This document shows positions 1 to 8,299 of a stretch of 52,490 nt of DNA, piece by piece. Both the position numbers and the translations under genes were made by a program. Position 1 is the stretch's first letter; every line of letters starts with the position of its first letter. The notes beneath the pieces were generated by a model. That model was not told the DNA's origin. It worked only from the letters and a program-made list of their open reading frames with translations, and did not search any database. Source of the DNA: Candidatus Izimoplasma sp. ZiA1 (GTDB lineage Bacteria; Bacillota_I; Bacilli_A; Izemoplasmatales; Izemoplasmataceae); assembly GCA_002285055.1 (NCBI GenBank), contig NQYJ01000014.1, positions 1-52,490 of the forward strand, written 5' to 3'.

Positions 1-51
1 AACAGAAGTTAAATAATTAATTATTAATCCATTCACTAAGGCTAATAGATA

Positions 52-80
52 TTGAAAAAAACATATAAAAATGGTATTAT
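52..80 (+). promoter_or_regulatory. Sigma-A-type promoter of the first lipoprotein gene
   Basis: TTGAAA at 52-57 and TATTAT at 75-80 are separated by exactly 17 bases, which fits a housekeeping sigma-A promoter. It lies 44 bases upstream of the ATG at 124, which is preceded by a purine-rich ribosome site (AAGGGGGAA). Confidence 0.6.
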
Positions 81-123
81 TTAATAAATTTATACATTAT
101 CTATACTACTTAAGGGGGAAACA

Positions 124-828
124 ATGAAAAAAATATTTATCTTTATAACTTTTTTATTTTTAATTACTTTAACAGCATGTAATACTGAATCTGATTTAGA
201 AAAGTGTATTAATGATTCAACATGTGATTATTTCCTAGTAACACCAATCATTGAAGATGAGGATGCTTTTTGGAGAAACTTTGAACTTAGACAATATCCA
301 CATACAAACAGAGTAATAGTTACCTATATAAACTATGACAAAAAAATAGTTAAAATTAATTTTACTCCTCTTGAAAAACCAAGTATTGAGGATATTGATT
401 CATATTTAGATACTTTCATAAAGTTTAGTACCTATACACAAAAAACATTATCATCAAATATATCAACAATGATGAGTATTAAAGTTAATGATTATTATAT
501 TACATATGAATATAATAATTATCTAAGTGTATTTTTAGAAATTAATATCGATGATTTTGTTCTTGATACAACTTTAGAAGAAATCGAACAAATCCATAAT
601 CATTTTAAAACTTTAGATGGTTATAATTCTGATATTCAAGTTAATATTAAGCAAGCTAGTAATATCATTGAGATTTTAACTCTAAACCATGATGGTGATT
701 TATTAACCTCTAATCTAAAATACAATTCAACTACTATAAATACTACAGCAGCTGAGTTTGAAGCGTTTTTTAATAATCACTTTACTGATTATACAAACAC
801 AACTGTAATTACTGAGTTTGAAGAATAA
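124..828 (+). CDS. Putative lipoprotein, unknown function
   Basis: The 234-residue product begins with a short basic n-region, a hydrophobic stretch and the lipobox LTAC, so the mature protein should start at Cys19 and be lipid-anchored on the outer face of the membrane. The rest is polar, rich in Asn, Asp, Thr and Ile, with no domain I recognise. The start is supported by the ribosome site AAGGGGGAA seven bases upstream. It stands alone on the plus strand, with its own promoter and a terminator just after the stop. Confidence 0.8.
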   Translation: MKKIFIFITFLFLITLTACNTESDLEKCINDSTCDYFLVTPIIEDEDAFWRNFELRQYPHTNRVIVTYINYDKKIVKINFTPLEKPSIEDIDSYLDTFIKFSTYTQKTLSSNISTMMSIKVNDYYITYEYNNYLSVFLEINIDDFVLDTTLEEIEQIHNHFKTLDGYNSDIQVNIKQASNIIEILTLNHDGDLLTSNLKYNSTTINTTAAEFEAFFNNHFTDYTNTTVITEFEE

Positions 829-835
829 ATAGATA

Positions 836-866
836 AAAAGATTACTCAAAAGAGTAATCTTTTTTA
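836..866. terminator. Bidirectional intrinsic terminator
   Basis: The stem AAGATTACTC / GAGTAATCTT has an AAAA loop, with an A-run on the left and a T-run on the right. It serves both the lipoprotein gene on the plus strand and the converging acetyltransferase pseudogene. Confidence 0.85.
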
Positions 867-1344
867 TAGTCTCATCATCTTAATTAAATACATATCATCA
901 TACTTAACTGGGTTTTTAAACTCATCAAGATAATGATTATCAATATTTGTTTCTTTGATGATTGTGGTAAAACCCAAATCAGTATATATTGAGTTCAACT
1001 TATCAAATGATGAATTATCAATGCCAATGGTTACTTCAGTAAATCCTTTATCCTTTATTCTGTTTAAAACAGCCTTCATCAGCTTTTTGCCATAACCTAG
1101 GCTTTGATATTCTTTTTTTTATTCTAAAGGCACACAGATAAGCTCTGTTTGTTCCATTAGCCTCATCCTTATCAATAGAGTCCCAAAAAATATATAGTTC
1201 ACCAATTAAGGTTTTTGATAGTTCAATTGTCCAAAACTCAACATTGTTTCTAGTTATATTATCTAGAAAATAGTTATATGTTGGTGTATTTGAATAATTC
1301 CATAATGATTTAAACTCTTTTATACTACCTTCTCTAATTATCAT
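864..1344 (-). pseudogene. GNAT family N-acetyltransferase, frameshifted
   Basis: Two overlapping minus-strand frames (1344 down to 1048, and 1079 down to 864) are the two halves of one acetyltransferase of about 159 residues. The first frame reads well to RAYLCAFRIKK; the second continues as EYQSLGYGKKLMKAVL, which is the acetyl-CoA-binding Q-x-x-G-x-G/A motif of GNAT enzymes. The break is in a run of eight T (plus strand 1113-1120): seven would restore a continuous frame. A GGAG site lies about ten bases before the ATG at 1344. The substrate cannot be predicted. It may be a true frameshift, a sequencing error in a homopolymer, or a slippage-switched gene. Confidence 0.8.
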
Positions 1345-1387
1345 TTTTTGTCAACTCCGTTTAATTCAAGCATAACTTTCTTACTTT

Positions 1388-2053
1388 TTACTTATCTAAT
1401 AAAAAATGTTTTTCGATAAGTTCTAATTTGTCATTTATATCCTCATCTATTTTGCTTCTTTTAACTACATAATAACCAGTATTTATATACTCATCAATTA
1501 CATCTTGTGAGTTTATATATAATAGTGAATCACGAAATTTTTTCATGTTTTCCTCTGGATTACTTGAATTTTTGATAACGTTTAGTAAAAACTGTTTTTC
1601 ACTGTCTTCACGATTAAAAAATTCGTTTGTTGAGATTTCTTCTGTAGCTACCATATATGCGACATTATTATAACCTGAGATTTCTTTTAGAATATCGTGA
1701 GGTATATTAGTATCAACGATTACTTTTTTATCTCTTGGTAGTGATAAAAGATGTAAAACTTCAAATTCAGCAGTTTCTCTTGCTGTTCCGTCCATCCACC
1801 CTTTATACTCTTCTTTACTTCTACTAACAAATTCTTCCCAACTCTTTTTTGTTCTAAAATAATTCATGTTTGGGTGACTTTTTATAGTTGTTTGTGCTAA
1901 AAAATCATCAAACTTGTAGTTTTCCTCGCAGTGAATCATATCGTATTTTTCTGCGAGCATTTTACAGACACTTGATTTACCAGCATAAGCTGTACCACTT
2001 ATAAAATATACATTTTTTAAAGCATCCTTAATTAATTTATTACTTATTTCCAT
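1388..2053 (-). CDS. P-loop kinase-like / AAA family ATP-binding protein
   Basis: The 221-residue product has a Walker A motif near the N-terminus (GTAYAGKSS, residues 20-28) after a hydrophobic beta strand, followed by features of small nucleotide- or shikimate-kinase-like P-loop folds, such as an acidic VIVDTN strand near residue 113. The start is supported by AAGGAGAAAAAA directly upstream of the ATG. The phosphate acceptor is unknown. It is probably a single-gene unit; the next gene upstream has its own terminator. Confidence 0.6.
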   Translation of the reverse strand: MEISNKLIKDALKNVYFISGTAYAGKSSVCKMLAEKYDMIHCEENYKFDDFLAQTTIKSHPNMNYFRTKKSWEEFVSRSKEEYKGWMDGTARETAEFEVLHLLSLPRDKKVIVDTNIPHDILKEISGYNNVAYMVATEEISTNEFFNREDSEKQFLLNVIKNSSNPEENMKKFRDSLLYINSQDVIDEYINTGYYVVKRSKIDEDINDKLELIEKHFLLDK

Positions 2054-2167
2054 TTTTTTCTCCTTTTAATATTATGTCTTGTTAGTTAAATGAGAAAAAA
2101 CGTAACTTTGCGTATAAACAAATATTAAACATATTATCATCTCCCTTATAAATTTTATCATAAAAAA

Positions 2168-2188
2168 AGAAGTCAGTAAATGACTTCT
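2168..2188 (-). terminator. Intrinsic terminator, copy 1 of a recurring hairpin
   Basis: AGAAGTCA and TGACTTCT are separated by GTAAA. In the minus direction the stem is followed by seven T, a typical Rho-independent terminator. The same stem and nearly the same loop recur at 2991-3013, 5706-5728 and 30138-30158. Confidence 0.75.
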
Positions 2189-2201
2189 AAAATGATAAGT
2201 T

Positions 2202-2226
2202 AAAACCACCATTAAATGGTGGTTTA
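2202..2226 (-). terminator. Hairpin downstream of the 193-residue membrane protein gene
   Basis: AAACCACCA and TGGTGGTTT form a 9-bp stem with a 5-base loop immediately after the stop codon at 2237. It works with the hairpin at 2168-2188 as a probable tandem terminator. Confidence 0.65.
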
Positions 2227-2236
2227 ATTTATAAAA

Positions 2237-2818
2237 CTATGCTTTGATTTTATCTAATTTGTTTAAAACTAAAGCTACAATACCATATAATGCTCCGATA
2301 GAAGCTACAAATAAACCAATAGCCATTGTAATTTCAGTTCCGTCTTTCATTGCAGTCCCTAATGTTGGAACAATTGAATTATACATAGATTCAACTCCGT
2401 TTAATTTTGTAGGAGCTGTAAACCAGATAGTCCACACACTTACAAAAACTAAACCAAATGATCCATACAATAACCATTTTTTTACGTTGTCTTTAAATGT
2501 TACTAATATAACACCTACTAATGTAGCTAAGATTGGTAACAATCCTAGTAGTCCAGATAATAATGAGTTACCTGTACCATTTTCATCAATTAAAGCAGTT
2601 GCTTGGGCTTCTGTTAATCCCATTCCACCTAACGATTCGATAACATCGTTTGTTGGAATTTTTGTGAAAAGATTCTCCCACATTAACTTCCAAATTGTTG
2701 TAATTGATTCTTTATCAATAGCATATGCAGGCACTTGTGTTGTCGACACTATTGAACTTAAAAATAATGAAATTATGATGATTCCAAACGCGATCCATAA
2801 ATGATGCTTAAGTTTCAT
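2237..2818 (-). CDS. Membrane protein, unknown family
   Basis: The 193-residue product has an N-terminal hydrophobic segment (about residues 8-27) that could be an uncleaved signal anchor, then an extracytoplasmic stretch of about 60 residues, then three further hydrophobic segments (about 88-108, 115-135, 163-185) ending with a basic tail (NKLDKIKA). The start is supported by AGGAGAGG seven bases upstream. I recognise no family. It stands alone between its own terminators and a 200-base intergenic region. Confidence 0.65.
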   Translation of the reverse strand: MKLKHHLWIAFGIIIISLFLSSIVSTTQVPAYAIDKESITTIWKLMWENLFTKIPTNDVIESLGGMGLTEAQATALIDENGTGNSLLSGLLGLLPILATLVGVILVTFKDNVKKWLLYGSFGLVFVSVWTIWFTAPTKLNGVESMYNSIVPTLGTAMKDGTEITMAIGLFVASIGALYGIVALVLNKLDKIKA

Positions 2819-2990
2819 TTTAACCTCTCCTTTTTTTATTCACTATGAACAGTGTAAACGATTTCATTAACAATGTCAACAACTGAGACATTTATAAATA
2901 AGCATAGTATAATATGTATTTTTAACTCTTATTTGTAATTTTTGGCTTAAAACACTATATTATATGTCTAAACTGCTACATTAATGTAAA

Positions 2991-3013
2991 AGGAAGTCAG
3001 TAAATGACTTCCT
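2991..3013 (-). terminator. Intrinsic terminator, copy 2 of the recurring hairpin
   Basis: AGGAAGTCA and TGACTTCCT with loop GTAAA, followed in the minus direction by a short T-run, sit just after the stop of the AraC-type gene. Confidence 0.7.
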
Positions 3014-3031
3014 TGATTTTTAACTTGTAAG

Positions 3032-3874
3032 TTATTTAGTTTTCCTAATTGGAACATATAATTCACAAAAAATATTTGGATTTTTATCATCATATAATTC
3101 AAAGTCTAAATCTTCAACTCTTTCATAATTTGAGTTAACAAAAAACTCTTTTAAGATTACTTCCCAGACTTTCCCTATATGTTCTGCACTTTTACATTCA
3201 AATACTGCCCATAATGGGTTATTAACTTCCCACACATCTAAACCTTCAACATTTAGTTTTTTATCAACTTTAACACCAATTCCATAATCAAATTTATTAC
3301 TTGTTTTATCAACTTGATGACAAGCTCCATAAATACCAGGTTCAGTGCTGTAGTTAGCTAGTTTTTCAAATAACCCGTCCTTGATTTGTTCATCCCAAAA
3401 ACCTGGGATTAAGTTTATTTCTGTGTCAAAAACAAATTTTTTGTTTTTGGCTAATAAATAAAATGGTTCTAATGAAACTACTTTATAGTCCATACTTTTT
3501 CCTCCTTCAAAAGATATATTTATTTTAAGAGGATGAAATGTTTTTAATTTAACGTCACCTTGTTTTGCTTTTAAGGGAGATATTTTATGAAACCTAGTAA
3601 ATGCTTTTGAAAAACCTTCTAAAGAATCATATTGGTATTTCATAGCTAAATCTAGAATACTTAAATCACATAGAGTTATCTCTTCTCCTGCTTTACTTAA
3701 CCTTCTATTTCTTATGTACTCGTTTGGAGTAAAACCAGTTAAAATCTTAAATGTTCTATGAAAATGAAAACTACTCATATATACATGATCTGCAGCATCA
3801 TGATATGTAATACTTTCAAGTAAGTTTTCTTCCATATAATTAATAGCTTTTGTTAACTGTTTTATTATTTCCAT
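3032..3874 (-). CDS. AraC family regulator with GyrI-like effector domain
   Basis: The 280-residue protein has an N-terminal pair of helix-turn-helix motifs of the AraC/XylS type (residues about 8-108; note SSFHFHRTFKILTGFTPNEYI and the second helix EGFSKAFTRFHKISP) joined to a C-terminal GyrI-like/SOUL-type ligand-binding domain (about 125-278). Members of this architecture (Rob/BmrR-type sensors) bind amphipathic drugs or small molecules and activate efflux or detoxification genes; that role is inferred from the family. A GAGGTGA site precedes the ATG. No obvious target gene is adjacent. Confidence 0.88.
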   Translation of the reverse strand: MEIIKQLTKAINYMEENLLESITYHDAADHVYMSSFHFHRTFKILTGFTPNEYIRNRRLSKAGEEITLCDLSILDLAMKYQYDSLEGFSKAFTRFHKISPLKAKQGDVKLKTFHPLKINISFEGGKSMDYKVVSLEPFYLLAKNKKFVFDTEINLIPGFWDEQIKDGLFEKLANYSTEPGIYGACHQVDKTSNKFDYGIGVKVDKKLNVEGLDVWEVNNPLWAVFECKSAEHIGKVWEVILKEFFVNSNYERVEDLDFELYDDKNPNIFCELYVPIRKTK

Positions 3875-4095
3875 TTCATCACCTCGTACATAAAGAATAC
3901 AATAATATAAATATAATTTCTTGAACTAGTTTGTTTATGTTTGTCAATTTCAATTACTATAGTACTATATCCATTAGTATTAGTAAATATCTACTAATAA
4001 TATAAAATAAGTAAGAAAATTAGGATTATTGAATATTACACTGTTATGTTATATAATAATTACAAATAAACAAAATAAAAAATTGGAGGTTCAAA

Positions 4096-4314
4096 ATGGC
4101 TGCAAAAACTAACAAGGCGTATTTTAAACAAACATATCTTATTTCTATTATCTTAGCGATAATCCCAATTACTAACTTAATTCTTGGTATTATCTTTAGA
4201 TTACAAAAAGGAAAATTAGTTTTAGTAATTTTAAACATTATTTTCGCACCAATCTTTTTAATTGTTGACTTAATTTCAGTAATCCTTCATAACAACTTAA
4301 AATATTTAGTTTAA
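4096..4314 (+). CDS. Small membrane protein of 72 residues
   Basis: The product has two hydrophobic segments (about residues 14-33 and 41-63) separated by a short basic loop, so it is likely a two-helix inner membrane protein. The start is firmly set by TTGGAGG seven bases upstream. It is a monocistronic plus-strand unit with a strong terminator directly downstream. The function is unknown. Confidence 0.75.
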   Translation: MAAKTNKAYFKQTYLISIILAIIPITNLILGIIFRLQKGKLVLVILNIIFAPIFLIVDLISVILHNNLKYLV

Positions 4315-4322
4315 TTCAAAAT

Positions 4323-4348
4323 AAAAACGCTGATATCAGCGTTTTTTT
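4323..4348. terminator. Bidirectional intrinsic terminator
   Basis: The perfect palindrome AACGCTGATATCAGCGTT is flanked by an A-run on the left and a T-run on the right. It separates the converging small membrane protein gene and the VOC gene. Confidence 0.85.
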
Positions 4349-4357
4349 CTGTTTTTT

Positions 4358-4711
4358 TTACTCAAGTAATAAAATAATATTGCCATCAGGATCATTTATA
4401 TGCATTTCTTTACCGCCCCAAATTGCAGTTTTTGGTGGTTTTAATCCATCTATTGCTTCTTTAAGCTCTTCATATGTTTTATCAAGTGAGTCACATTCAA
4501 ACACTAAATTCACTTTACCATCACTACTTTTTCCCCATCTGTTTTCATCCCAAATCCAGAACACAGGGGCATCTTTTAAAAATCCAAATGAAACTCCATC
4601 ATAATTTGAATCATCTTCTAGTACCGGTATTGAAAGTGTTTCTTTGTAAAAAAGGACAAGTCTTTTTGGATTTTTTGAGGAAATATTTAAACCACTAAAT
4701 TTTTTTATCAT
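4358..4711 (-). CDS. VOC (glyoxalase/bleomycin resistance/dioxygenase fold) family protein
   Basis: The 117-residue product has the paired beta-alpha-beta-beta-beta layout of the vicinal oxygen chelate superfamily, starting with FSGLNISSKNPKRLVLFYKE and ending with the typical HINDPDGNIILLLE strand. The C-terminal HINDPDGN motif is the usual signature. The substrate is unknown; relatives include glyoxalases and antibiotic-binding proteins. AGGGAGAAATAT precedes the ATG. Confidence 0.85.
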   Translation of the reverse strand: MIKKFSGLNISSKNPKRLVLFYKETLSIPVLEDDSNYDGVSFGFLKDAPVFWIWDENRWGKSSDGKVNLVFECDSLDKTYEELKEAIDGLKPPKTAIWGGKEMHINDPDGNIILLLE

Positions 4712-4766
4712 ATATTTCTCCCTATTTTTAAGTCTTAGTATAAATACTTAAGATTACATTTTTGTG

Positions 4767-5093
4767 TTATCTACTCTTGTTGCAGTTCTTGCATCTTAAC
4801 ACATCAGCAAAGTTTGACTGTCCACATGAGCAAATCCATCGATTACTAGTATCTATGCTTTTATGATTTATTGGTTTTTTTTCAACCTCTCCAATTCCTC
4901 TTTTCACTACACTATTACTACTTTCACTGCTCAAATTAATTATAGGATGCTTATGAAAAACAATCACTAAATTCTGAAAAACAATAAAAATGTATATAAA
5001 TATAATCTGGTTAAAAAAAATTAGAACAGGCAGTACTACTATTGATGAAATTAAAACAAACAATAACTCCCTACTACTTTCTGTATACTTCAT
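4767..5093 (-). CDS. Small membrane protein with C-terminal zinc ribbon
   Basis: The protein has two hydrophobic segments in its first half (about residues 8-45 from the chosen start) and ends in a four-cysteine knuckle, CSCG...CKNC, typical of a RanBP2- or ribbon-type zinc-binding module on the cytoplasmic side. I prefer the ATG at 5093 (MKYTES) because GGAAGG lies about ten bases upstream; a TTG at 5105 would add four residues. The function is unknown; short ribbon-plus-membrane proteins often act as small adaptors. Confidence 0.6.
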   Translation of the reverse strand: MKYTESSRELLFVLISSIVVLPVLIFFNQIIFIYIFIVFQNLVIVFHKHPIINLSSESSNSVVKRGIGEVEKKPINHKSIDTSNRWICSCGQSNFADVLRCKNCNKSR

Positions 5094-5191
5094 ACAACTC
5101 AACACCTTCCTTAACTAGAATTATACTATATGAGTATACCTCATGCAAACGTAGAATAGCTGATATTAATATGTGTTAGCAAATCTTATAA

Positions 5192-5623
5192 CTACAAACT
5201 TTCAATATAATTCTTAAATGCAATCATCCCTTTTTTTGTTTCCATCTTAAAAAGTGATTTAAATAACATCATCAAAATATTTTGGGGAAATGGAAACACA
5301 AATGTAGTATCCATTGTATAAATAGATTGCCCTGAACTTTCACTAAATTTATTGATGCATAAATTATTTACTTTTCCCATTTGATATCTTGTTGTAATCG
5401 AATTTGGTAATTCGATTTTTTCTAATGTCTCTATCATTTTTTGAGTTTTACCTTTTGATTCAAAAACCATTTCATATTTTGAACCCTCTTTGTTTTCTTC
5501 ACCTTCTATTAAATTTAATTCTTTTAAACCTTCTATCCATTTAAATGCAGTCTCTTTGTTTTGAAACTCCTTGAGTACATAAGCAAGATCTTTATTGATT
5601 GTTACTGAAATACTATATTTCAT
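5192..5623 (-). CDS. SRPBCC (START-like) family protein
   Basis: The 143-residue product begins with a strand-helix pattern (MKYSISVTINKDLAYVLKEFQNKETAFKWI) and continues with the antiparallel strands and long C-terminal helix typical of the SRPBCC/polyketide-cyclase-like fold, which forms a hydrophobic ligand cavity. The ligand is unknown. It has an AGGAGATG ribosome site and appears monocistronic. Confidence 0.75.
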   Translation of the reverse strand: MKYSISVTINKDLAYVLKEFQNKETAFKWIEGLKELNLIEGEENKEGSKYEMVFESKGKTQKMIETLEKIELPNSITTRYQMGKVNNLCINKFSESSGQSIYTMDTTFVFPFPQNILMMLFKSLFKMETKKGMIAFKNYIESL

Positions 5624-5705
5624 ATAATCATCTCCTTATACTTTATATAAAAATCATATCATATCTATAAATATTGTTGTATTAAGATGATTTACATAAA
5701 AAAAA

Positions 5706-5728
5706 TAGAAGTCAATAAATGACTTCTA
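5706..5728 (-). terminator. Intrinsic terminator, copy 3 of the recurring hairpin
   Basis: TAGAAGTCA and TGACTTCTA with loop ATAAA are followed by a T-run in the minus direction. It ends the barnase-barstar operon. Confidence 0.75.
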
Positions 5729-5738
5729 CAATAATTAA

Positions 5739-5990
5739 TTATTTGATGTTAATATTAACTTTTAAATCATCAAAAAGGTTTAATAGTTTCTTAAAATAGT
5801 CTCCAAGGTTTTTTTCTAAAGTAGACTTGTTTCTAATAGTTACAAATAGATTATCTTTACATGATGATAATACATCCCATAAAGCATCAAGATTATCTCC
5901 ATAAAAAGCATCTGAATTAATTTGATTTTTTAAGGTTTTAAATAGTTCATCTTTATTTAAAATTATTTTACCATCTAATAAGATTTCCAT
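5739..5990 (-). CDS. Barstar family ribonuclease inhibitor
   Basis: The 83-residue product matches the barstar fold: the helix FYGDNLDALWDVL (about residues 29-41), with the acidic face that plugs the barnase active site, and a small parallel sheet. It should bind and neutralise the RNase encoded just upstream, protecting the cytoplasm. It begins 16 bases inside the end of the RNase gene, so the two are translationally coupled. It lacks a signal peptide and so stays in the cytosol. Confidence 0.93.
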   Translation of the reverse strand: MEILLDGKIILNKDELFKTLKNQINSDAFYGDNLDALWDVLSSCKDNLFVTIRNKSTLEKNLGDYFKKLLNLFDDLKVNINIK

Positions 5991-6709
5991 TCTCTTGTCT
6001 CCTTATCATATTCTAAAAAGCTTCCGTAGTGATTACCTGTATAAAATATTCTAAAATCATTTGAATAGACAATTCTTTTAGCGTTTCTTCTTGAACCGCT
6101 ATAATCAATATCAAGTTCAGTATAAGTTATTCCTAGACTTATTGGAAGTAATCCTTCACGGTTATAAAATGTATCGCCACCAATACTCGCTTTATTGTCT
6201 TCAGTCCAAATACTACTAATACGGTTATCGGCTTCTGCTTTTGTCATATAATTACTTGGTAGTTTATGATAAGTTGCAATATATAATGCAACTTCATCTT
6301 TTTGATTATATAAACCATCTTCAGTTACTACTATATTGTTTATTGGATCTACATCTTTGGCATCTACATTGATTGCCTCAAAGTGAGCATATAAATCAAT
6401 GTTACTACTAATAATTGTCCCAAATGTATATGGAATTGAATCTTTAGTCCAGTATTTAAAAGTAAAGCCATCTTTAGTTGGTAAAGTAGGTTCAGTGAAA
6501 CTCTCACCTTCTAAGATATCCTCACTTAGATAAAGATTATCTTCATCGTAATAGGTTACTGTATATGTCTTTTTGATATTACTTGTTTGATCATCAACGT
6601 TATCAACTTGTTTATCAGAGTTGTTAAATGGAATATCTAGGGTATCACAAGATGATAAACTAAATATTGATAGAATCATTAATGTAAGTAGTAATAGTGT
6701 TTTTTTCAT
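5975..6709 (-). CDS. Lipid-anchored barnase-like ribonuclease with InlB-type repeat
   Basis: I choose the ATG at 6709 (AAAGGAA seven bases upstream), giving 244 residues. Order of parts: signal peptide with lipobox LSSC (Cys21); a short Asp/Asn-rich linker; one InlB B-repeat/Listeria-Bacteroides repeat (about 48-111, with the usual GFTFKYWTK core and a preceding EGESFTEPTLP); then a barnase-type domain (about 125-244). The catalytic set is present: NREG with the general base Glu185, arginines at 207-212 (SGSRRNAKR), and His227 in YTGNHYGSF. It therefore looks like an active guanyl-preferring RNase tethered outside the cell. Ordinary barnase is secreted free, so the lipid anchor and surface repeat are unusual. 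Barstar follows in the same operon. Confidence 0.9.
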   Translation of the reverse strand: MKKTLLLLTLMILSIFSLSSCDTLDIPFNNSDKQVDNVDDQTSNIKKTYTVTYYDEDNLYLSEDILEGESFTEPTLPTKDGFTFKYWTKDSIPYTFGTIISSNIDLYAHFEAINVDAKDVDPINNIVVTEDGLYNQKDEVALYIATYHKLPSNYMTKAEADNRISSIWTEDNKASIGGDTFYNREGLLPISLGITYTELDIDYSGSRRNAKRIVYSNDFRIFYTGNHYGSFLEYDKETREWKSY

Positions 6710-6779
6710 AGTAATTCCTTTCATGTAATTATGATTATGTTATTTTTGTAACCTTTGATTATATCACTTTTTAAGAAAT

Positions 6780-6810
6780 AAAAAAGCATTTCTAAGGAAA
6801 TGCTTTTTTT
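6780..6810. terminator. Intrinsic terminator
   Basis: GCATTTC and GAAATGC form a 7-bp stem with loop TAAG, extended by flanking A and T runs. On the minus strand it lies between the HD-GYP gene and the RNase operon, insulating them. Confidence 0.85.
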
Positions 6811-6893
6811 ATTATTTGGTTTTTGTTTTAGTTAATCACTCATCATAATAATTAACACTAATAATACATTTAACTTAATTAATAACCATTTAG

Positions 6894-7916
6894 TTAATTA
6901 TACATATCTTTAAACTCATTTACGTTATAAATAAAGACATCAAGAATTCTTCCATCAAAATGTGAGTTATATCCTTCTTTAAGTATTTTTAGACTTGTTT
7001 CATGAGAGTATGCTTCTTTATAAGCTCTTTTTGATCTTAATGAATCATAAACATCTACTATCGCAACAACACGAGCAGCAAAAGGAATTTCATCACCTTT
7101 TAACCCTTTTGGATATCCTGTTCCATCCCATTTCTCATGATGAGATAATGAAATATCAATACCCATTTTGATATATTTGTTACAAGGGTATTTATCATAT
7201 GTGATTTTTAAAGTATTTGCTCCAATAGTTGTATGAGTTTTCATTATATCAAACTCTTTTATTGTAAGTTTAGAAGGTTTTAATAGTATTGAATCTTTAA
7301 TTGCTACTTTACCAATATCATGAAGTGCACTTGATTGTGCGATGATATCAATATCATCTTCATTAAGATATTGGTTAAAATCTTTCTTTTTTGAAAGCTT
7401 AGTTAGTAAAAGTTTTGTTGAAAATACTATACTATCAATATGTTCACCAGTATCTGAATCTCTTGTCTCCGCAATCTTAGCTAAAGAATAAATTGTGAGG
7501 TGTTGAGCAGCGAACAACTCTTTATTTTTTCTTAGAATTTCTTTATACTCTCGATAAGCAACTTCTGAAAAATAGGATATCACAAATGAGATAGTAAAAT
7601 AAAGAACCAATCTTATTAACCAGTTATTTAGAGGTTGCATTAATCCTTGATTAACACTAAGTGGCATAAATGGACCAACTAATAGCCCACTAATTATTGC
7701 GTGAATTAAAGATGTACTGCGTTTGTATGAACATGATACATAAGCTATTATAATAAACAAAAAATTAGCGTAAACCGTGTGTGTTCCTCCTGTAAAATAA
7801 ACATAAATAACAATTAGTATTGTTATTAAATAAGAAACAGCTAAACCATATTTATTATTGATAAGAACATTAGATATAGAATTTATAGTTTTTTCATCTC
7901 TTAATCTATTTTTCAA
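6894..7916 (-). CDS. Membrane HD-GYP domain protein, probable c-di-GMP phosphodiesterase
   Basis: The 340-residue product has about four to five membrane helices in residues 20-118, a short coiled connector, then a complete HD-GYP domain (about 135-335). Visible motifs are TGEH (156-159), the metal-binding HDIGK (199-203) and HHEKWDGTGYP (259-269), all intact. HD-GYP enzymes hydrolyse c-di-GMP to pGpG or GMP; activity here is inferred from the motifs. No GGDEF protein is encoded in the window. The membrane part resembles a sensor but I do not recognise the family. Confidence 0.9.
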   Translation of the reverse strand: MKNRLRDEKTINSISNVLINNKYGLAVSYLITILIVIYVYFTGGTHTVYANFLFIIIAYVSCSYKRSTSLIHAIISGLLVGPFMPLSVNQGLMQPLNNWLIRLVLYFTISFVISYFSEVAYREYKEILRKNKELFAAQHLTIYSLAKIAETRDSDTGEHIDSIVFSTKLLLTKLSKKKDFNQYLNEDDIDIIAQSSALHDIGKVAIKDSILLKPSKLTIKEFDIMKTHTTIGANTLKITYDKYPCNKYIKMGIDISLSHHEKWDGTGYPKGLKGDEIPFAARVVAIVDVYDSLRSKRAYKEAYSHETSLKILKEGYNSHFDGRILDVFIYNVNEFKDMYN

Positions 7917-8299
7917 TATTACTACCCCCTTGAATAGTACTTTTTATAGTAAAATCAAGATACTACCGAAAATATTTTAACATATTCTAAAAAAAATCAT
8001 ACTCTTAATTATAAAGTATTTTATTTAAGGCTTTTTTTAGTAATAAATAACTACTAATTCAGTATTTTAAGACCTGTAGAAGAGAAAAGTATAAAAAAGA
8101 ATTGATACCGATAGAGCATCGATATCAATTCAAATCATAAGCTTTTATTTATTGATAGCTTTCCTTGACTTATTGAAATGGGTCTTTGTTACGATATTGT
8201 TGTGTTATTTGCAGCTTATTATCAAAAGCATACTATTAAAATCTGTATAAACCTCTAGTTTTAATAGTTTTTGATGAAAATTAATTTCTTTTTATAGAA
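7917..8299. other. Non-coding gap at the left edge of the accessory island
   Basis: About 380 bases with no credible gene. It holds a long hairpin at 8099-8131 (GAATTGATACCGAT / ATCGATATCAATTC, one mismatch, loop AGAGC) without a clear T-run, and copy D of the junction repeat at 8181-8224. The A+T-rich left part should contain the HD-GYP promoter. Confidence 0.5.
8181..8224. repeat. Junction repeat, copy D (short form)
   Basis: GGTCTTTGTTA followed by GTTGTGTTATTTGCAGC and TTATTATC matches both ends of copy B (15491-15586) with the middle missing. It lies 75 bases beyond the 3' end of the nuclease remnant and marks the left end of the module series. Confidence 0.5.

Noticed and set aside
2244..2804. 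Long plus-strand open frame opposite the 193-residue membrane protein gene
   Set aside because: It is fully antisense to a gene with signal, membrane helices and a good ribosome site; it lacks one itself and has no recognisable pattern.
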